Origin: an uncultured cyanobacterium
GTDB taxonomy: Bacteria; Cyanobacteriota; Cyanobacteriia; PCC-6307; Cyanobiaceae
Direction of reading: 5' to 3'
Assembly: GCA_903917565.1 (NCBI GenBank)
Contig: CAIXBB010000016.1
Coordinates: 36,666 to 100,665 of the forward strand
Length of the DNA stretch: 64,000 nucleotides
In this document: positions 24,653 through 33,028 of the stretch, piece after piece
Layout of the letters: the number at the start of each line of letters is the position of its first letter
Position numbering within the stretch: position 1 is the stretch's first letter
The notes under the pieces: model-generated
Seen by the model: only the letters and a program-made list of their open reading frames with translations
Databases searched by the model: none
What the model was told of the DNA's origin: nothing
Program-made: the position numbers and the translations under genes

Positions 24653-24709
24653 GCCGTAATACCGCTTGGCAGCAGGTAGGATCGGCATGTCGATAACTCG
24701 GTGCTTGCC

Positions 24710-24973
24710 ATGGCGGTGATCTCGCTCAAGTTGACCGAGGCCCTTGATGCCCAGCTCACGGAGCAGGCTCAACGGCGCCATCTCAGCAAGTCTGAATTGG
24801 TTCGACGCGCGTTGACGGCGTTTCTCCAATCCCCAGAGCAGGGCGTGGATGACGCAGCACCACCCTCCGCGGCTGATCTGTTGGCCGATCTCGTGGGCTG
24901 TTGCGAAGGCGGGCCCGCCGATCTGTCAACCAATCCTGCGTTCCTGGCTGATTTCGGGGCCAATCGTTCATGA
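24710..24973 (+). CDS. ribbon-helix-helix antitoxin
   Basis: An 87-residue protein beginning MAVISLKLTEALDAQLTEQAQRR...SKSELVRRAL, the ribbon-helix-helix (CopG/Arc) DNA-binding pattern, followed by an acidic C-terminal tail that would bind the toxin. Its TGA overlaps the ATG of the PIN gene (ATGA). It should neutralise that toxin and autoregulate the pair. A GTG at 24701 is an alternative start. Confidence 0.85.
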   Translation: MAVISLKLTEALDAQLTEQAQRRHLSKSELVRRALTAFLQSPEQGVDDAAPPSAADLLADLVGCCEGGPADLSTNPAFLADFGANRS

Positions 24974-25377
24974 CGGTTCTGCTTGATACGGGACCTTGGG
25001 TGGCGCTGTTGAGTCGCAATGACACCCATCACCGATGGGCCGTTGAGCAGTTCAGGCGGTTGCCGCCACCGCTGCTGAGCTGTGAGGCTGTGGTTGCTGA
25101 GACCTGCTTTCTGCTCAGACGCTCCGGTTTTGATCCTTCGTTGGCCCTGCAGTTCATTGAGCGAGGAGCCGTTCAATTGCCCTTCGTGCTCCAGGAGCAG
25201 ATTGGCTCCTTAAGTGCACTTTTCAAGCGATACGAGAATGTGCCCGCTTCGCTGGCGGATGCCGCATTGATTCGCCTGGCGGAGATCAACGACTCGCCGT
25301 TGCTTCTCACGACGGATAGTGATTTCCAGATCTACCGCCGTCATGGACGGCAGATGATTCCTCTGGTACAGCCGTAG
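24970..25377 (+). CDS. PIN-domain toxin (VapC-like)
   Basis: A 135-residue PIN-domain ribonuclease. The conserved acids are visible: Asp6 in VLLDTGPW, Glu in VVAETCFLL, Asp in SLADAALIRLAE and Asp in LLTTDSDF. VapC-type toxins cut tRNA or rRNA. It overlaps the upstream RHH antitoxin by four bases. This is one of three toxin-antitoxin pairs within 5 kb. Confidence 0.9.
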   Translation: MTVLLDTGPWVALLSRNDTHHRWAVEQFRRLPPPLLSCEAVVAETCFLLRRSGFDPSLALQFIERGAVQLPFVLQEQIGSLSALFKRYENVPASLADAALIRLAEINDSPLLLTTDSDFQIYRRHGRQMIPLVQP

Positions 25378-25472
25378 GCGTTCTCTGTACAACGGCGACA
25401 CTTCGACCACCCACCTTGAGCGGCCCCGGGCACCGCGGGGGCCAGAGTGGAACTCCCCGGCGCCCCTGCCCG

Positions 25473-25799
25473 ATGCAATCCCCCCTGGCGGCCCTGTGCG
25501 CCGTGGCCGCCGCCGGCGGCGCCCTGGTGACCCCGGCCATCCCGGCGGGTCAGGCCCAGACCGCCTGGCAGACCTGCCGCGTTAACGGCCGCGCCGAAGC
25601 CTGCCTGGTCGCAGGTGGCTCCACCTCGTTCACGGTCACCTTCCGCTCCGACGGCAAGCAGATCGAGATGGAGAAGGTGGGCGAGCCCTGGACCTGCTGA
25701 GCCCAGCATGGCCGCACCACCCTGGCCACCTACCGGCAGACCTCCACGTCCTTCCTGGTGCGCAGTGCGCGGGGCAACACCTACACAATTCCATATTGA
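25473..25799 (+). pseudogene. small secreted protein interrupted by an in-frame TGA
   Basis: The frame from the ATG at 25473 encodes a signal-peptide-like start (LAALCAVAAAGGALVTPAIP, cleavage expected after AGQAQ), then CRVNGRAEACLVAGGSTSFT. It hits TGA at 25698 and continues in the same frame as AQHGRTTLATYRQT...VRSARGNTYTIPY to a TGA at 25797. The downstream part matches the fragment at 27181, so the original was about 108 residues and TGA replaced a sense codon, perhaps TGG. A truncated 75-residue product could still be secreted. Confidence 0.7.
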
Positions 25800-26013
25800 A
25801 CTGGGTAGGTCATCAGGCAATTTCTAGATCTCCTTTCCGTGGCTCTGACCGATCACCGGCAGCACATTGCTGCCTCAGTTGCCCCAGGTGGATATCGGAC
25901 AGAGAGGATGCGAGCAGGGGTGCTCGGAGCCGCCCCATGGATGGTCAGGCCCACCTGAAGGCTGCTTGTCGAGACGAAGTTGACGGGCAGCCTTTGCGTA
26001 GCTACGTTAAAGT

Positions 26014-26313
26014 GTGCAGTTCGATTTCGACCCTGGCAAGGACGCGACCAATCTGAGCAAGCATGGCGTCTCCTTGGCGGGCGCAGCTGAGCTCAGTTGG
26101 GATGCAGCTTTGGTCTGGATTGATGATCGGGCTGACTATGGTGAAGTCAGGATGGTTGCCTTGGCTCCAATCGGAGACATGCTCTTCTTTGTTGCCTTTG
26201 TCGATCGCGAGCCGGTAAGGAGGATTATTAGCTTACGCAGAGCCAATCGCCGTGAGGTGACTCACTATGTCAAAGCCATCCAAGAAAATCAGCCTGAAGA
26301 TGCCGACGCTTGA
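26014..26313 (+). CDS. brnT: BrnT-family toxin
   Basis: A 99-residue protein with the BrnT pattern: FDPGKDATNLSKHGVSL near the N-terminus and VRRIISLRRANRREVTHY near the C-terminus. BrnT is a RelE-fold ribonuclease that blocks translation. The GTG at 26014 is the start; the gene overlaps brnA by 47 bases, in the toxin-first order typical of BrnTA. The 214 bases upstream (25800-26013) hold no gene and should contain the promoter that BrnTA usually represses. Confidence 0.88.
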   Translation: MQFDFDPGKDATNLSKHGVSLAGAAELSWDAALVWIDDRADYGEVRMVALAPIGDMLFFVAFVDREPVRRIISLRRANRREVTHYVKAIQENQPEDADA

Positions 26314-26605
26314 GGAGGATAAGGCCATTACAGCCGCAGCTGAATCAGATCCTGATGCCCTTCCGCTTACAGACGAGCAGATGAGCGCGATGGTCCCCAT
26401 TCGGGTGCTGCGTGGTCGTCCAAAGGTGGCCAATAAAAAGCAGCTGGTTTCCATCCGATATAGCCCTGAGGTGATTGACTACTTCAGGGCTTCAGGGGCT
26501 GGTTGGCAAGCTCGGATGGATGCCGTGCTCAAGGACTATGTCAAGGCCCACGTCGCTGATGATGAGAATGGGACCTGGCATCAAGGTTCAGAAGGTGGGG
26601 GGTGA
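26267..26605 (+). CDS. brnA: BrnA-family antitoxin
   Basis: A 112-residue protein. The C-terminal part VSIRYSPEVIDYFRASGAGWQARMDAVLKDYV is the BrnA ribbon-helix-helix signature; the N-terminal part is charged and should contact BrnT. It starts inside the 3' end of brnT, as usual for this pair. Confidence 0.88.
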   Translation: MSKPSKKISLKMPTLEEDKAITAAAESDPDALPLTDEQMSAMVPIRVLRGRPKVANKKQLVSIRYSPEVIDYFRASGAGWQARMDAVLKDYVKAHVADDENGTWHQGSEGGG

Positions 26606-26606
26606 G

Positions 26607-26745
26607 ATGAATAACCCGCAAGCCCTGCTTGTTCTTGTTGGTAGTCCCCGCCGCTCCGGCAACTCTGCCAACGCTCGGAGCCGCGGTTCAGCGTGGCGCC
26701 GAGCAGGCTGGGCGCGGGTGGCGCTGCGATTCATTAATGAACCGA
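26607..26745 (+). pseudogene. flavodoxin/NADPH-dependent FMN reductase fragment
   Basis: The frame from the ATG at 26607 begins MNNPQALLVLVGSPRRSGNSAN, the FMN-phosphate binding start of small flavodoxin-like reductases (GSPRxxGNS). Homology then slips one frame (LGAAVQRGAEQAG) and returns (RVALRFIN) before ending where the next pseudogene starts. Only the first ~45 codons of a roughly 190-codon family remain, with frame errors. Confidence 0.65.
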
Positions 26746-27139
26746 CACAGCTACAACGCCATCGCCAGAGCGACTGCCGGAAGGCAGGTGGCTGCAGGCA
26801 GAGATGGAAACCTTCGCACCCGACGAGGAATACGACGGAGCCGTCGTCTGGGACGCGTTGTTCCACATTCCGCGTGAGCACCACGAGTCAATACTCCGGA
26901 CCGTTCTGCGCAGCATGCGGAAGGGCTCAACGCTGATACTGACCGTTGGAGGATCAGAGCACCCACCGTTCACCGACACCATGTTCGGGCAAACCTTCTT
27001 CTATGACTCCCATGCGCCTGTGGTGGTCTTGGAAATCCTGAGGTCGCTCGGCACCATCGTTGAACACGCTGAGACCATCAACCTGCCAACGAGCGGCCGT
27101 GACAAAGGGCGCTATGGCATCGTGGCGTGCGTGGCCTGA
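26737..27139 (+). pseudogene. class I SAM methyltransferase with its middle deleted
   Basis: The ATG at 26737 opens MNRHSYNAIAR, a typical start for small class I methyltransferases. After about a dozen codons the frame changes and the sequence resumes as EGRWLQAEMETFAPDEEYDG, then DALFHIPREHHESILR and the full C-terminus to 27139. The region with the SAM-binding motif (DLGCGTG) is missing. The C-terminal part is open from 26804 and intact. Same both-ends-kept pattern as at 23764 and 3241. Confidence 0.72.
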
Positions 27140-27180
27140 CCCCTCGCTCCAGCGAAGCGCCAACGGCTCTGGCCCGCCGG

Positions 27181-27294
27181 GCTCTGTGGCTGATCCACCG
27201 CCCGGAGGGCCGCACCACCCTGGCCACCGACGGGCAGTACGCTTCCGCCAACCTGGTGCGCAGCGCCCGCTGCAACACCTGCACGATCCCTTAG
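27181..27294 (+). pseudogene. C-terminal fragment of a paralog of the 25473 secreted protein
   Basis: The frame 27181-27294 reads PEGRTTLATDGQYASANLVR, then SARCNTCTIP and a stop. This matches HGRTTLATYRQT...LVRSARGNTYTIPY of the broken gene at 25473. No N-terminal part is present upstream; the preceding bases belong to the methyltransferase remnant. The spread of the two copies around the BrnTA pair suggests duplication or insertion between them. Confidence 0.65.
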
Positions 27295-27338
27295 CAGGGA
27301 CCTGCTCTTTGGATGCTGCCCAGGCGTCAGCGAGTGGC

Positions 27339-28592
27339 TCAGGTCGCCTCGAGCTGTTGCCGCAGCGGCGGCGGCAGCCGGATCCCCGAAAGGAAGGCCA
27401 GGGCCACCAGCAGGCACGAGGCCCACAGGCAGGCCTGCAGGCCGCCCACCAGGAACAGGGCACCGGAGAGCAACGTGCCCACCAGCCGGCCAGCCGCGTT
27501 GGCCATGTAATAGAAGCCCACGTTGAGGCTCACCGATTCGGCATCGGTGTAGGCCAGCACCATGTAGCTGTGAATCGAGGAATTCATCGCGAACACGGCC
27601 CCGAAGGCGGCCAGGCCCACCACCACGGCAACGCCGGGGCTGCCCACCTGGCGCCACAGGCTGATGGCGATCAGGCCGGGGATGGCCGTCAGCACGGCGC
27701 TCCAGAACTGCACCGCCGACACCCCCGGAGGCGCACTTTTCCCCCAACTGCGCCGCAGGGCCGGGGCCGAGGCCTGGATGATCCCGTAGCCGATCACCCA
27801 GAGGCCCATGAAACCGCCCACCTCCCAGTACTTCCAACCCAGGGCCGTCTGCAGGAACACCGGCAGGGCCACCACGAACCAGACATCGCGGGCACCGAAC
27901 AGGAAGAAGCGGGCCAGCGAAAGAACATTGATGCCCTGCGATTTCGAGAACAGCGCTCCGAAGGTCGGCTTCTGCTTCATCTTGCCGATCGCGCCGGGCA
28001 GCACCAGCGTGATCAGGAAGGAGAGAAACAGGCCGGCGGCCATGGCCCCAACGGCGGCACGGAAGCCGATCGTGGCGAGCAGCAATCCCCCCAGGAAGAA
28101 CCCCACCCCCTTGAGGGCGTTCTTGGAGCCGGTGAGGATCGCCACCCATTGGAACAGCTGGGTCTCGCTCCGGCTGTGGTCCTCCGGAGTTTCCGGCACC
28201 ACCGTCCTGATGGCGCTCTTGGCACTCATCTTGTTGAGGTCCTTGGCGATGCCGCTGATCGCCTGAGCCACCATCACGTAGGCCACACTCCACCAGCGCG
28301 GCCAGCTATCGGCCACCGGAATCAGCAGCAGCATGGCAGCCACCTGCAGCAGCGTGCCCACCCAGAGGGTGAGCCGCAGCCCGAAGCGGGCCCCCAGCCA
28401 GCCGCCGTAGAGGTTGGTGATGATGCCGAAGAATTCGTAGAACAGAAACAGAAAGGCGATCTCCAGAGTGGAGTAGCCGAGCTGGTGGAAATGGAATACC
28501 ACCAGCATGCGCAGGGCCCCATCGGTGAGGGTGAAGGCCCAGTAGTTGGCCGTCACCACCGCGTACTGCTGCAGTCCCGTGAGCTGTTTCAT
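27339..28592 (-). CDS. arsJ: ArsJ organoarsenical efflux transporter
   Basis: A 417-residue MFS protein. The stretch LTDGALRMLVVFHFHQLGYS and then AQAISGIAKDLNKMSAKSAI and TGSKNALKGVGFFLGG are diagnostic of ArsJ, which exports 1-arseno-3-phosphoglycerate made from arsenate by a dedicated GAPDH. The ATG at 28592 overlaps the stop of a GAPDH remnant (ATGA), so the normal gapdh-arsJ order is kept although the partner has collapsed. An ArsR box lies upstream. ArsJ may now depend on a housekeeping GAPDH elsewhere. Confidence 0.92.
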   Translation of the reverse strand: MKQLTGLQQYAVVTANYWAFTLTDGALRMLVVFHFHQLGYSTLEIAFLFLFYEFFGIITNLYGGWLGARFGLRLTLWVGTLLQVAAMLLLIPVADSWPRWWSVAYVMVAQAISGIAKDLNKMSAKSAIRTVVPETPEDHSRSETQLFQWVAILTGSKNALKGVGFFLGGLLLATIGFRAAVGAMAAGLFLSFLITLVLPGAIGKMKQKPTFGALFSKSQGINVLSLARFFLFGARDVWFVVALPVFLQTALGWKYWEVGGFMGLWVIGYGIIQASAPALRRSWGKSAPPGVSAVQFWSAVLTAIPGLIAISLWRQVGSPGVAVVVGLAAFGAVFAMNSSIHSYMVLAYTDAESVSLNVGFYYMANAAGRLVGTLLSGALFLVGGLQACLWASCLLVALAFLSGIRLPPPLRQQLEAT

Positions 28593-28687
28593 CGGGCGGC
28601 AGCGTTGAGGGCAGACAGGTGGAGGCCCCAGAGGGCGCGGAACACCAGCCGGCCGATGCGGCCGAAGCCGTTGATGCCGATCTTCAT
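28589..28687 (-). pseudogene. remnant of the arsenate-linked GAPDH gene
   Basis: Minus-strand reading from the ATG at 28687 gives MKIGINGFGRIGRLVFRALW, the NAD-binding start of glyceraldehyde-3-phosphate dehydrogenase, then LHLSALNAAAR and a stop. Only 32 of about 335 codons remain. The stop overlaps the arsJ ATG, so the deletion kept both ends and preserved an open frame and the translational coupling. The short peptide may now act only as a leader for arsJ translation. Confidence 0.85.
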
Positions 28688-28718
28688 CGCGCCAGGGGAA
28701 CAGATCCCAGCAACTTAG

Positions 28719-28734
28719 ATCAAGTTGGGTTGAT
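28719..28734. promoter_or_regulatory. ArsR/SmtB-type operator before the gapdh-remnant/arsJ unit
   Basis: ATCAA-N6-TTGAT is a perfect 5-5 inverted repeat with the 6-base spacing of ArsR boxes, 32 bases upstream of the GAPDH-remnant ATG. It overlaps another exact repeat, CAACTT-N5-AAGTTG (28711-28727). ArsR encoded at 29487 is the likely repressor, released by arsenite. Confidence 0.72.
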
Positions 28735-28814
28735 GGGATGGGTGCCGTGGAGCGCGCCCCATGGAGGTCCGGTGCCATGCTGTCGGCAGAGTCTGATTCC
28801 TGGAGGCGCAGACC

Positions 28815-29045
28815 ATGAAAGTGACCGTAGATCTCTCGGATCATGAGATGCAGGAAATCCTGGAACTCACCGGCGAGCGCAAGAAGGGGCCTGCTATCCG
28901 GCGGTTGATGGAGGAGGCCCTGCAGCTGCGACGCCGGGCCCGGATCGCTCGGAGGTTCCTCAGCGGCGAGTGGGGTATGGAGTTGGAGAGCTACGAAGCC
29001 GACCAGGAGCGCGATCGCCAGCGGGAGCAGGAGTTGGCCCCATGA
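28815..29045 (+). CDS. antitoxin of a VapBC-type pair
   Basis: A 76-residue protein: a short N-terminal DNA-binding part (MKVTVDLSDHEMQEILELTG) resembling VapB-like ribbon-helix-helix proteins, then a charged helical tail with many Glu, Arg and Gln. Its TGA overlaps the ATG of the PIN gene. It lies between the two arsenic transcription units without being part of them. Confidence 0.78.
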   Translation: MKVTVDLSDHEMQEILELTGERKKGPAIRRLMEEALQLRRRARIARRFLSGEWGMELESYEADQERDRQREQELAP

Positions 29046-29446
29046 CCCTGCTGCTCGACACCAGCCTCTGGATCGACTTCACCCGTGCCCGCAGCCCGAC
29101 CCCGTTGAAACAGTTCATCGCGCCCTTCGTGCTGGATCCCGAGGCCCACCTGGCCGAACCCGTGCTCTTTGAGGTGCTGCGATCAGCCCGGCCCGAAGAA
29201 GCCAGGCTGTTGGAGGCCCAGTTCGCCACCCTTCCCACGCTGCCCACCCCGGCGGATCTGTGGCAGCAGGCGATCGCCCTGGGCCAGGCCTGCCGCCAGG
29301 TCGGCCGCACGGTGGCCAGCCTCGATCTGCTCGTGGCCGCTGTGGCCCTGCACCACAACGCCGTGCTGGTGAGCTTCGACGCCGACTTCGAGGCCATCGC
29401 CTCGGTGAGTGAGCTGCGCCTTCAGCGCCTGCGGCGCCCTGCCTGA
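29042..29446 (+). CDS. vapC: PIN-domain toxin VapC
   Basis: A 134-residue PIN ribonuclease with LLLDTSLWIDF (first Asp), LFEVLRSAR (Glu), SLDLLVAAVALHHNAVLVSFDADFEAI (last acids). The spacing fits VapC. It overlaps the upstream antitoxin by four bases and ends just before the ArsR box of the arsR-acr3 unit. Confidence 0.9.
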   Translation: MTLLLDTSLWIDFTRARSPTPLKQFIAPFVLDPEAHLAEPVLFEVLRSARPEEARLLEAQFATLPTLPTPADLWQQAIALGQACRQVGRTVASLDLLVAAVALHHNAVLVSFDADFEAIASVSELRLQRLRRPA

Positions 29447-29449
29447 TGC

Positions 29450-29465
29450 AACAACTAGCGTTGAT
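29450..29465. promoter_or_regulatory. ArsR-type operator before arsR
   Basis: AACAA-N6-TTGAT matches the ATCAA-N6-TTGAT box at 28719 with one change, at the same spacing, 21 bases before the arsR ATG. This indicates autoregulation of arsR-acr3. Confidence 0.6.
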
Positions 29466-29486
29466 GAATCTGGCAGGACCGATCCC

Positions 29487-29807
29487 ATGAGCGTCGCCAC
29501 CGCACCCCTCCCCATCGATCAGGCCCGAGCCCTGCTCAAGGCCCTCGCCGACCCCCTGCGCCTGCAGGTGATCGAGGCCCTTGGCGGCGGCGAGCGTTGC
29601 GTCTGCGACCTCACCAGCGATCTCGGGCTGGCCCAGTCGAAGCTCTCCTTTCACCTCAAGGTGCTCAAGGAGGCCGGGCTGCTGGCCGATCGGCAGGAGG
29701 GGCGCTGGATCTACTACCGCCTGCGCCCAGAAGCGATCGATGACCTGCGCGGTTGGCTTGCGGGGCTGGGCACCCACTGCAGCAAGCCCGCCGCGACTTG
29801 CCAGTGA
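29487..29807 (+). CDS. arsR: ArsR-family arsenic-responsive repressor
   Basis: A 106-residue winged-helix protein. The metal site [12 protein letters not shown] carries the Cys-x-Cys of the ArsR ELCVCDL motif, and [17 protein letters not shown] is the recognition helix. It should bind the two inverted repeats at 28719 and 29450 and release on arsenite binding. Its TGA overlaps the GTG of acr3 (GTGA). A third Cys pair near the C-terminus (CSKPAATC) could also take part in binding. Confidence 0.93.
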   Translation: MSVATAPLPIDQARALLKALADPLRLQVIEALGGGERCVCDLTSDLGLAQSKLSFHLKVLKEAGLLADRQEGRWIYYRLRPEAIDDLRGWLAGLGTHCSKPAATCQ

Positions 29808-30889
29808 GCGAAGAGCGCGCGGTGCTGACCAGGTTGTCGCTGCTGGATCGGTTCCTGCCGCTCTGGATCCTGCTGGCGATGGCGGGCGGGCTGCTGCTGG
29901 GCCGCTTCTTCCCCGCCATCCAGGGGCTGCTCGATGCCGTGAGGATCGGCAACACCTCCCTGCCGATCGCCCTGGGGCTGCTGCTGATGATGTATCCGGT
30001 GCTGGCCAAGGTGCACTACGAGGAGCTGGGCCGGGCGGCGCGCGATCGCCGTTTGCTGCGGCTCTCGCTGCTGCTCGTCTGGGGTCTGGGGCCGGCGCTG
30101 ATGTTCGCCCTGGCCTGGCTGTTCCTGCCCACGCAACCGGAGTTCCGGACCGGGCTGATCCTGATCGGCCTGGCCCCCTGCATCGCCATGGTGCTGATCT
30201 GGATCGACCTGGCCCAGGGCGACAGGGAAGCGGCCGCCCTGCTGGTGGCGATCAATTCGATGATCCAGGTGCTGGCCTACGCCCTGCTGGGTGGCTTCTA
30301 CCTGAAGATCCTGCCCGGCTGGCTGGGTCTGGCCACCCAGGATGTGGCCTTTTCGATGCTGGAGATCGCCAAGGCGGTGCTGGTGTTTCTGGGGCTGCCG
30401 CTGGCCGCGGGCTTCTTCACCCGCCGGATCGGTCTGCGCCTCAAAGGCCCCCACTGGTACGAGCAGCGCTTCATCCCCTTCATCAGCCCCTTCGCCCTTT
30501 ACGGCCTGCTGTTCACGATCGTGGTGATGTTCGCCCTGCAGGGCCAGGCGATCACCTCCGATCCGCTCAGGCTGGCCGGCGTGGCCGTGCCGCTGCTGCT
30601 CTACTTCGCGATCATGTGGAGCGTGGCTTTCGCGGTGGGCCGCCGCAACGGGCTCAGTTACCCGAAAATGGCCACCCTGGCGTTCACAGCCGCCGGCAAC
30701 AACTTCGAGCTGGCCATCGCCGTGAGCATCAGCGTCTGGGGGGTCAGCTCCCGCCAGGCGTTGGCCGGATCGGTGGGCCCCCTGATCGAGGTGCCGGTGC
30801 TGGTGGCGCTGGTCTACGTGTCGTTGTGGCTCAGGCGCCGCCTGCTGGCCAGCCGCAGCGACCGCCAACCCCATTCTGGGACCTGTTGA
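29804..30889 (+). CDS. acr3: Acr3 arsenite efflux permease
   Basis: A 361-residue protein with ten hydrophobic helices, and the Acr3 signatures [20 protein letters not shown] (conserved Cys in helix 4) and [14 protein letters not shown]. Acr3 exports arsenite across the inner membrane. The GTG overlaps the arsR stop, so it is cotranscribed and repressed by ArsR. Together with arsJ it gives efflux for both As(III) and arsenylated phosphoglycerate. Confidence 0.95.
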   Translation: MSEERAVLTRLSLLDRFLPLWILLAMAGGLLLGRFFPAIQGLLDAVRIGNTSLPIALGLLLMMYPVLAKVHYEELGRAARDRRLLRLSLLLVWGLGPALMFALAWLFLPTQPEFRTGLILIGLAPCIAMVLIWIDLAQGDREAAALLVAINSMIQVLAYALLGGFYLKILPGWLGLATQDVAFSMLEIAKAVLVFLGLPLAAGFFTRRIGLRLKGPHWYEQRFIPFISPFALYGLLFTIVVMFALQGQAITSDPLRLAGVAVPLLLYFAIMWSVAFAVGRRNGLSYPKMATLAFTAAGNNFELAIAVSISVWGVSSRQALAGSVGPLIEVPVLVALVYVSLWLRRRLLASRSDRQPHSGTC

Positions 30890-30906
30890 CCCTCCCCACC
30901 CAACCG

Positions 30907-31386
30907 ATGACGGCTCCGGAATCACCAAGACCTCCCTTTCCCCCCTTCGATGCCGAAACGGCGGCAACGAAAGTGCGCCTCGCCGAGGATGGCTGGAACG
31001 GCCGCGATCCAGCCCGGGTGGCCCTCGCCTACACCCCCGACAGCGTCTGGCGCAACCGCGCCGAGTTCGTCAGCGGCCGCGAGGCCATCGTGCAGTTTCT
31101 GACCCGTAAATGGGCCCGGGAGCTCGACTATCGCCTGATCAAGGAACTCTGGGCGTTCCATGGCCACCGCATCGCCGTCCGTTTCGCCTACGAATGGCAC
31201 GACGATTCCGGCCACTGGTTCCGCTCCTACGGCAATGAAAACTGGGAGTTCGATGGGCAGGGGTTCATGCACACCCGCATCGCCAGCATCAACGACCTCC
31301 CCATTCAGGAAAGCGAGCGGAAGTATCACTGGCCGCTCGGTCGCCGCCCCGACGATCACCCGGGTCTGTCCGATCTGGGCCTCTGA
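30907..31386 (+). CDS. DUF1348 / NTF2-like protein
   Basis: A 159-residue single-domain protein of the SnoaL/NTF2 fold, DUF1348 type: [19 protein letters not shown] sequence, then [21 protein letters not shown] and [28 protein letters not shown] are typical. Members are of unknown function. It begins 17 bases after acr3 and could be read through from the arsenic operon, but has no known link to arsenic. Confidence 0.85.
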   Translation: MTAPESPRPPFPPFDAETAATKVRLAEDGWNGRDPARVALAYTPDSVWRNRAEFVSGREAIVQFLTRKWARELDYRLIKELWAFHGHRIAVRFAYEWHDDSGHWFRSYGNENWEFDGQGFMHTRIASINDLPIQESERKYHWPLGRRPDDHPGLSDLGL

Positions 31387-31394
31387 AGCCACCC

Positions 31395-32966
31395 TCAGCG
31401 CCTGCCCGACAGCAGCGAGCCGAGCACGCCGCGCACCACCTGGCGGCCGATACCGCTGCCCACCGAACGGGCGGCGTTCTTCGCCAGCACGTCCACCAGA
31501 CCCTCGTGCCGGCCGCCCCGGGGCCCCACGCTGCCGAACAGCAGCTCCTCCAGCTCGCTGCGGGCCGGCTCGGGTTCCGGCACCGGGGCCTTCTGCGGCC
31601 GTGGTTTCGGAGCTTTCTCGGCCGCTGGTGGCGCTGCTGGGGCGGCCTGGGGGGTGGCGGCGCGGGCCTGCAGCTTCTCGAAGGCCGATTCCCGATCCAG
31701 GGCCTGCTCATAGACACCGGCCACCAGGGAGCTGGCCATCAGTCCCTGGCGCTCCGCCGCGCTGATGGGGCCGATCCGGGAGCCCGGCGGTCGGATCCAG
31801 GCCCGCTCTGTGATCGCAGGGGTGCCAGCGGCATCGAGCAGGGAGATCAGGGCCTCGCCCACCGCCAGCTCCTGGATCGCCGCTTCGATCGACAGGGCGG
31901 GATTGGGCCGCATGGTTTCGGCGGTGGCGCGCACCGCCTTCTGATCGCGCGGGGTGAAGGCCCGCAGGGCGTGCTGGATGCGGTTACCGAGCTGGCCCAG
32001 GATCCGCTCGGGGATGTCGGTCGGGTTCTGGGACACGAAGAACACCCCCACCCCCTTGGAGCGGATCAGCCGCACCACCAGCTCCACCTTCTCCAGCAGG
32101 GCGGCCGGTGCATCGGCGAACAGCAGGTGGGCCTCATCGAAGAAGAACACGAGCTTCGGCTGCTGGACATCCCCCACCTCCGGCAGTCGTTCGAACAGCT
32201 CGGCCAGCAGCCACAGCAGCACGCAGGCGTAGAGGCGGGGGCTCTGCATCAGCCGGTCCGCCGCCAGGATGTTGATGACGCCGCGCCCCTCCACCGTCTG
32301 GAGCAGGTCGTCGACCTCCAGCATCGGCTCGCCGAAGAAGCGGGCGCCCCCCTGGTCCTCGAGCCGCAGCAGTCCCCGCTGGATGGCACCGATGCTTGCG
32401 GCGGAGATGTTGCCGTACTGAAGCCTGAAGCGAGCGGCGTTCTCTCCCACGAAGAGCAGGATCGCCCGCAGATCCTTGAGATCGAGCAGCAGCAGGCCGT
32501 TGTCGTCGGCCACGCGGAAGGCCAGCGTCAGGATCCCTTCCTGGGTGTCGTTGAGGTCGAGCAGACGCCCCAGCACCAGGGGGCCCATGTCGGAGATGGT
32601 GGCCCGCACGGGGTGGCCCTGCTCGCCGAACACGTCCCAGAGGGTGACGGGGCAGGCGGCGAAGCTGGGCGCGGGCAGCCCGAGCTTTTCCAGCCGCGCC
32701 GCCAGTTTTTCGTCCATCGCCCCGGCGGCGGCCAGGCCGCCCAGATCCCCCTTCACGTCGGCCAGGAAGACTGGAACGCCGATCCGCGAGAAGCCTTCCG
32801 CCAGCACCTGCAGGGTGATCGTCTTGCCGGTGCCGGTGGCGCCGGTGATGCAGCCGTGACGATTGGCGTAGGCGGGCAGCAGGGCCGGAGCCGCCGTGGC
32901 CGACCGTGCCAGCTGGATGGGCTCAGCCACGCGGGCCTGATCGATGTCGGGAACGGATCCTGCCAC
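31395..32966 (-). CDS. HerA-like ATPase (DUF853)
   Basis: About 523 residues. Walker [13 protein letters not shown], followed by [14 protein letters not shown], Walker [14 protein letters not shown] and [30 protein letters not shown], all characteristic of the DUF853 branch of HerA/FtsK-like ATPases. The Pro/Ala-rich linker and a [13 protein letters not shown] end are usual. Role unclear; related proteins act in DNA processing or membrane-linked tasks. The frame is open further upstream, and the GTG at 32966 is a reasonable start; it is divergent from the CDGSH gene. Confidence 0.85.
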   Translation of the reverse strand: MAGSVPDIDQARVAEPIQLARSATAAPALLPAYANRHGCITGATGTGKTITLQVLAEGFSRIGVPVFLADVKGDLGGLAAAGAMDEKLAARLEKLGLPAPSFAACPVTLWDVFGEQGHPVRATISDMGPLVLGRLLDLNDTQEGILTLAFRVADDNGLLLLDLKDLRAILLFVGENAARFRLQYGNISAASIGAIQRGLLRLEDQGGARFFGEPMLEVDDLLQTVEGRGVINILAADRLMQSPRLYACVLLWLLAELFERLPEVGDVQQPKLVFFFDEAHLLFADAPAALLEKVELVVRLIRSKGVGVFFVSQNPTDIPERILGQLGNRIQHALRAFTPRDQKAVRATAETMRPNPALSIEAAIQELAVGEALISLLDAAGTPAITERAWIRPPGSRIGPISAAERQGLMASSLVAGVYEQALDRESAFEKLQARAATPQAAPAAPPAAEKAPKPRPQKAPVPEPEPARSELEELLFGSVGPRGGRHEGLVDVLAKNAARSVGSGIGRQVVRGVLGSLLSGRR

Positions 32967-33028
32967 GGCTGCGTGGCGCCCACACTGGGAACGGGGCCAC
33001 CGGTCCCCGAACGTTCGCGAAACCTCCG

